The notes under the pieces were generated by a model. The model saw only the letters and a list, made by a program, of their open reading frames with translations. It did not search any database and was not told the origin of the DNA. This document shows, one piece after another, positions 59,893-64,000 of a DNA stretch of 64,000 nucleotides. The position numbers and the translations under genes are program-made. The DNA comes from Mesonia mobilis DSM 19841. GTDB lineage: Bacteria > Bacteroidota > Bacteroidia > Flavobacteriales > Flavobacteriaceae. Positions within the stretch are counted from its first letter, which is position 1. Each line of letters begins with the position of its first letter. The stretch is from the NCBI RefSeq assembly GCF_000423405.1, contig NZ_AUHX01000004.1:1-64000 (forward strand). Direction: 5' to 3'.

Positions 59893-60732
59893 ATGAAATC
59901 TATTTTTGATTCCGTTTCGAGGCAATGCAGCCAAACCGTTACGAACTCTTACAGTACTTCATTTTCTGTAGCTACTAAATTATTAGCACCGTCTATTCGT
60001 CAAGACGTGTATAATATTTACGGTTTTGTACGTTTTGCCGATGAGATTGTAGATACTTTTCACGACTACGATAAAGAAAAACTTTTCAATGATTTTGAAG
60101 TTGAAATGTATAAAGCTATTGCAGATAAAATTAGTCTAAATCCAATTTTAAACGCTTTTCAAGAAACGGTGCACAAATACAATATTCCTGCAGAATTGTA
60201 TGAAGCTTTTATGAACAGTATGCGAATGGATTTACATAAATCTACTTACCTCACAACAGAAGAATATGAAAAATATATCTACGGAAGCGCCGACGTTGTT
60301 GGCCTTATGTGTTTGAAAGTTTTTGTAAAAGGCGATCAACAAAAATATGACGAATTAAAAAATGACGCGATGAAATTGGGTTCTGCTTTCCAAAAAGTGA
60401 ACTTTTTAAGAGACTTAAAAGCAGATTTTGAAGATCTAAGCAGAAGTTATTTCCCCAACACCAACCTAGAACAATTAGACGAAACTTCTAAACAAAAAAT
60501 AATTCAAGAAATTGAAGAAGACTTCGCTCAAGCTTTGCGTGGAATTGTGAAACTTCCTGTAGAAGCAAAACTTGGAGTTTATACTGCTTATGTGTATTTT
60601 TCTAAATTATTAAAAAAACTTAAAGCCGTACCTTCTTTAGAAATTAGAAAAAGAAGAGTTCGCGTTCCTAACTATCAAAAAGCAGGACTTTTAGCACAGT
60701 GTTACGTGTCTTGCCGATTAAACTTAATATAA
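59893..60732 (+). CDS. crtB: Phytoene synthase CrtB
   Basis: The 279-residue protein condenses two geranylgeranyl diphosphates to phytoene. The first Asp-rich motif is D50-E-I-V-D54, and the second region is NFLRDLKADFEDLSRSYFP, with R173, D174 and D178 in the magnesium-binding position. The length is slightly short of the usual 290-310 residues. It is followed after five bases by a small membrane-peptide gene. No GGPP synthase (crtE) lies in the window. Confidence 0.95.
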   Translation: MKSIFDSVSRQCSQTVTNSYSTSFSVATKLLAPSIRQDVYNIYGFVRFADEIVDTFHDYDKEKLFNDFEVEMYKAIADKISLNPILNAFQETVHKYNIPAELYEAFMNSMRMDLHKSTYLTTEEYEKYIYGSADVVGLMCLKVFVKGDQQKYDELKNDAMKLGSAFQKVNFLRDLKADFEDLSRSYFPNTNLEQLDETSKQKIIQEIEEDFAQALRGIVKLPVEAKLGVYTAYVYFSKLLKKLKAVPSLEIRKRRVRVPNYQKAGLLAQCYVSCRLNLI

Positions 60733-60737
60733 AAATT

Positions 60738-60863
60738 ATGACTATTATATTTTCACTTTTTGTTGTTGCTTGCATCATCGCTATGGCAAGATTCACTTTT
60801 TCAACTCCAAAAGTTAAAGCTGAACGAGTTCGAGTGCAAAAAAGAAAACACCCCAAATTATAA
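60738..60863 (+). CDS. 41-residue single-span membrane peptide in the crt operon
   Basis: An ATG at 60738 opens 41 codons ending at TAA 60861-60863, exactly filling the gap between crtB (5 bases upstream) and crtZ (9 bases downstream). Residues 3-16 are strongly hydrophobic (IIFSLFVVACIIAM), followed by a basic, mostly polar tail (KVKAERVRVQKRKHPKL), which gives an inner-membrane anchor with a positive cytoplasmic end. The spacing and the lack of any other use for the gap argue for a real gene. No relative was recognised. Confidence 0.6.
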   Translation: MTIIFSLFVVACIIAMARFTFSTPKVKAERVRVQKRKHPKL

Positions 60864-60872
60864 ACGTACACT

Positions 60873-61322
60873 ATGCAAACTGTATATTGGATACTTATTT
60901 TCTTAGGAACCTTCTTCTTTATGGAATTTATGGCGTGGTTTACGCATAAATACATTATGCACGGTTTTTTATGGTCTTTACACAAAGATCATCATCATAA
61001 AGATCACGGCAGTTGGTGGGAGCGTAACGACTTATTTTTTGTGTTTTATGCATTGGTAAGTATTGGTTGCTTTTTACTTTGGCGTTACGAAGATGTTTGG
61101 TTTACCTTACCCATTGGTTTAGGCATTCTTGCTTACGGTATTGCTTATTTTACCGTGCACGATATTTTTATACATCAGCGTTTTAAAATGTTTAGAAATG
61201 CCAATAACTGGTATGCTCGCGGTATTAGACGTGCGCACAAAATGCATCATAAACATTTAGGTAAAGACCACGGTGAAAACTTTGGGATGCTAATCGTACC
61301 TTTTAAATATTTCAAGAAGTAG
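60873..61322 (+). CDS. crtZ: Beta-carotene hydroxylase CrtZ
   Basis: The 149-residue membrane protein hydroxylates beta-ionone rings at C3, giving zeaxanthin. It carries the four histidine clusters of the fatty-acid-hydroxylase-like di-iron site: H-K-Y-I-M-H, HKDHHHKDH, HDIFIHQRF and RRAHKMHHKH, with hydrophobic helices between. It is well matched in length. Start ATG 60873 lies nine bases after the small membrane peptide. Confidence 0.95.
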   Translation: MQTVYWILIFLGTFFFMEFMAWFTHKYIMHGFLWSLHKDHHHKDHGSWWERNDLFFVFYALVSIGCFLLWRYEDVWFTLPIGLGILAYGIAYFTVHDIFIHQRFKMFRNANNWYARGIRRAHKMHHKHLGKDHGENFGMLIVPFKYFKK

Positions 61323-61332
61323 TTTGTTTTGA

Positions 61333-62478
61333 ATGATTTCTAATCAATTTAATTATATCATTATTGGCAGTGGTTTAGCCGGTTTACAATTGGCTTTATC
61401 GCTTTCTAGAGATGAATATTTTCAGAATAAAAAAATTGCACTTCTCGATTTATCTTCAAAAACCAAAAACGACAAAACTTGGTGTTTTTGGGAGCAAGGC
61501 GAAGGAAAATGGGAATCTATTATTCATAAATCTTGGTCGGCTGGAGAAGTAATTACCTCGAGTAAACAAATCGATTTTCAGCTTGAACCTTATCGTTACA
61601 AAATGATCAGGTCAATCGATTTCTATAATTATGTTTTAGCGGAATTAAAGAAAATTTCTACTGTTGAATTTATTCACGAAGAAGTAATTGCTGCGGAAGA
61701 AAAAGAAAACACTGTTAAGGTTTCTACTCCATCTCAAACTTATCAAGCTTCCCATGTTTTTGATAGTCGTATTCCCGAAGAATATTTCAGTAATCAAAAA
61801 GACTATATCAATATTTTTCAGCATTTTAAAGGTTGGATGATCGAAACTGAAGAACCCGTTTTTTCTACCGATAAATTCACGATGATGGATTATCGTTTAA
61901 AATGGAAATATTCAACAAGTTTTACTTATGTCTTACCTATCTCTCCTTCCAAAGCTTTTGTTGAATACACATTTTTCACTCCATTTACTACCGATGAAAA
62001 TGTCTATGATAAACAACTGAAAAGGTATATCGAAAAATATCTTCAGCTAAACCACTATAAAATTACGGAAACCGAAAAAGGAATTATCCCGATGACCAAT
62101 TTTCCGTTTCATAAATATCACTCCAACCGAATCACCAAAATAGGAACCGCCGGAGGTTGGGTAAAAGCTTCTACAGGATATTCATTTAAACACACCGAAA
62201 AAAAAATTGAAAAGCTATTAAAGAATATCAAAGAAGATAAAGTTTTTCATCATAATTTATATAATGCGAAATTTCAATATTTCGACAAGATATTTTTAAA
62301 AGTATTAGAAGAAGAAAATGCAAAGGGCGAATGGATTTTCGAGAATTTTTACGCAAAAAATTCTATTCAGCACGTATTTCAATATTTAGATGAAGAAACC
62401 ACGATGGCTCAAGATCTAAAAATTATGGGCAGTCTATTTTCTTCAGCTTTTATCAAAGCATTTTTTAAATCGCTATAA
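61333..62478 (+). CDS. crtY: Lycopene beta-cyclase CrtY
   Basis: The 381-residue protein has the FAD/NAD fold G12-S-G-L-A-G17, the cyclase blocks NDKTWCFWEQGEGKWE, GWMIETEEP and FVEYTFFTPF, and the C-terminal GTAGGWVKASTGYSF. It forms beta rings on both ends of lycopene. It is the last gene of the operon and ends eight bases from the convergent tlpA-like gene. Confidence 0.93.
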   Translation: MISNQFNYIIIGSGLAGLQLALSLSRDEYFQNKKIALLDLSSKTKNDKTWCFWEQGEGKWESIIHKSWSAGEVITSSKQIDFQLEPYRYKMIRSIDFYNYVLAELKKISTVEFIHEEVIAAEEKENTVKVSTPSQTYQASHVFDSRIPEEYFSNQKDYINIFQHFKGWMIETEEPVFSTDKFTMMDYRLKWKYSTSFTYVLPISPSKAFVEYTFFTPFTTDENVYDKQLKRYIEKYLQLNHYKITETEKGIIPMTNFPFHKYHSNRITKIGTAGGWVKASTGYSFKHTEKKIEKLLKNIKEDKVFHHNLYNAKFQYFDKIFLKVLEEENAKGEWIFENFYAKNSIQHVFQYLDEETTMAQDLKIMGSLFSSAFIKAFFKSL

Positions 62479-62486
62479 AATTTCAC

Positions 62487-63047
62487 TTATTCAGCAATTA
62501 AATGATCTAAAACGCTTGTAAAACGGTCGCTGTTCCAATTGGCCGTTCCTGTTTTATCAAATACGATTTTTCCGTTTTTAGCGATCACATAAGTTGTAGG
62601 TAACGAATTAGAAGATAGGTTTTCTGGTTTTTTACCGGTAGAAAAATATACCGGAAAAGTATACTCGTATTTTTTCATAAAGCTTCTTACTTTTTCGGGA
62701 TCATCATTCGTCACAAAATAAAAATCGACTTGATCTTGGTATTTTTGATAAAGCCTTTCTAGATCTGGCATTTCTGCGATACACGGCGGACACCAAGTTG
62801 CCCAATAATTCATAAAAATCACCTTGTTTTTAGAACTCTCAAGATTTTTTCGACGACCGTAAGGATCTTCTAAAGGCCAATAATAGGAAGTTAATTCTTT
62901 CTGATTATTCTCTTCAATTTTTGCAGGGGTTGAAGCTAACAATCGATTTACAAAAATCTGAATTTCTGTCCTGGTCTGGGGAATGGTAAGCAAAATAATT
63001 ACCAAAATAATTAAAATATTGCTCCAATGTTTTCGTACAAACTTCAT
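62487..63047 (-). CDS. TlpA-like membrane-anchored thioredoxin
   Basis: The 186-residue protein has an N-terminal membrane anchor (about residues 9-24) and a thioredoxin domain with the active site W85-C86-P-P-C89 in NYWATWCPPCIAEMPDLE. It should face the periplasm and reduce disulfides, as in cytochrome c maturation or stress repair. It lacks the extra N-terminal DUF4369 domain of many Bacteroidota TlpA proteins. It converges with crtY. Confidence 0.9.
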   Translation of the reverse strand: MKFVRKHWSNILIILVIILLTIPQTRTEIQIFVNRLLASTPAKIEENNQKELTSYYWPLEDPYGRRKNLESSKNKVIFMNYWATWCPPCIAEMPDLERLYQKYQDQVDFYFVTNDDPEKVRSFMKKYEYTFPVYFSTGKKPENLSSNSLPTTYVIAKNGKIVFDKTGTANWNSDRFTSVLDHLIAE

Positions 63048-63164
63048 CTATACAAAGTAATAAAACTTAGGTAAATTTTAAGTCTTAATTATTTATTAAG
63101 TCTGATGTTATTTTAACCATAAACCAAAAAATTTTAGTAATATAAAGTTGAAAAAATTAAACTA

Positions 63165-64000
63165 TGAAATATTATCAACTCAACAACGGAAACAAAATAC
63201 CCGCTATTGGCTTTGGTACTTATAAAGCTCAAGAAGATGAAGGTATTGCTGCGGTAAAAAAAGCCATTGAAACCGGTTATCGTTTAATCGACACGGCAGC
63301 AAAATATGAAAATGAAGAAGCTGTCGGTAAGGCCATTAAGCAAAGTGGCATCGCTCGAGAAGAACTGATGATCACTACTAAGCTTTGGCGAGAAAATTTA
63401 GGTTATGAAAGTACTAAGAAAGCTTTTGAAACATCTTTAGCAAAGCTTGATCTCGATTATATCGATTTATACTTAATCCACTGGCCGGCAAACGCTAAAA
63501 ACTATGAAAATTGGCAAAAAGCAAACAACGATAGCTGGCGTGCAATGGAAGAGTTAGTAAAAGAAGGAAAGATCAAAAATATTGGTGTTAGCAATTTTTG
63601 GCCAGAACATTTAGAACCTTTGCTTGAAGCTGCAGAAATTAAACCAGTGATTAATCAAATTGAATTTCATCCCGGATACTGGCAACCTGAATTAACTCGC
63701 TATTGTAAAGAAAAAAACATTTTAATTGAAGCTTGGTCTCCTTTAGCTCGAGGAAAGGTTTTTGAAAGTGAAGAAATAAAAGCCATTGCGAAGAAATACA
63801 ACAAATCTGTAGCGCAAATTTGCTTACGCTGGATTTTAGAACACAACGCATTAGTAATCCCAAAATCTTCAACACCAGAACGCATCGAACATAATTTTGA
63901 CATTTTTGATTTTCAATTAAATGCTGAAGACATCAAAACAATCGATAACTTACCGCAAATGGGCTTTAGTGGTGAGTTACCTAACCATTGGCCGGATCGT
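63165..64000 (+). CDS. Aldo-keto reductase, C terminus outside window
   Basis: The frame opens at ATG 63165 and remains open to the window end (278 codons seen). The AKR catalytic residues are D43, Y48, K73 and H106, with GYRLIDTAAKYENEEAVG and LYLIHWPAN, and the NADPH site block ALVIPKSSTPERIEHN near the C-terminal end. It belongs to a different AKR branch (2,5-diketo-gluconate-reductase-like) from the gene at 21374-22324. Only the final few residues should be missing. Confidence 0.92.

Overview
The window is a stretch of a low-GC chromosome from a member of the Bacteroidota, almost certainly family Flavobacteriaceae. This rests on several signs: a type IX secretion gene (porQ) and a remnant of a T9SS-sorted protein; many Bacteroidota-only families (DUF3810, DUF6095, DUF5686 with a carboxypeptidase-like regulatory domain, OstA-like protein); promoters of the Bacteroidota type (TTTG or TTG, about 19 bases, then TAnnTTTG) in front of rpsA, the tRNA cluster and others; and a flavobacterial zeaxanthin operon. 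The genus cannot be fixed from the sequence alone. No prophage, CRISPR array or rRNA operon is present.

Layout. Bases 1-4.3 kb hold the tail of an IS110-family transposase, a GNAT acetyltransferase, and a tight ribD-HAD-EamA-YigZ run. 4.3-9.6 kb is the dnaA neighbourhood (thioesterase, dnaA, low-molecular-weight phosphatase, RsmI-like methylase), interrupted by a dead T9SS-sorted glucose/sorbosone dehydrogenase gene. 9.6-16.8 kb carries murQ, an M48 lipoprotein protease, two tandem msrB genes (one exported, one cytosolic), a collagen-like lipoprotein, lpdA, a Dph6-like ATPase and aroQ. 16.8-20.3 kb is a cluster of four small outer-membrane beta-barrel genes, then xerD. 21-25 kb has an aldo-keto reductase, an antitoxin with a nonsense-riddled toxin, and a pepD dipeptidase gene flanked by an exact 44-base inverted repeat. 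25-43.6 kb is mostly housekeeping: Ste24-type protease, RelA/SpoT, Fur-family regulator, purA, LPS-transport OstA-like protein, TPR protein, a DUF368 pair with aroE, DUF349 and DUF808. 43.6-44 kb is a repeat-rich gap with a possible structured RNA. 44-56.8 kb has rpsA, MFS, cmk, DUF5686, porQ, amt, an FKBP lipoprotein with calcium-binding repeats, and aroK.

56.9-62.5 kb is the most coherent module. After two identical tRNA-Lys genes and a tRNA-Leu comes a one-strand cluster: a MerR regulator with the B12-photoreceptor signatures of CarH/LitR, then crtI, crtB, an unlisted 41-residue membrane peptide gene, crtZ and crtY. Together the enzymes would convert geranylgeranyl diphosphate to zeaxanthin. 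The regulator abuts crtI with no gap and a 9-base inverted repeat sits over its presumed promoter, which suggests autoregulated, light- or cobalamin-dependent carotenoid synthesis. The window ends with a TlpA-type thioredoxin and a second, truncated aldo-keto reductase.

Non-coding structure is rich. There are REP-like palindromes, often in mirrored pairs, several loci of 7-base periodic repeats, a 16-unit hexamer array, and two genes killed only by in-frame TAA codons with no frameshift. All function calls are from sequence reading alone; no database search was possible.
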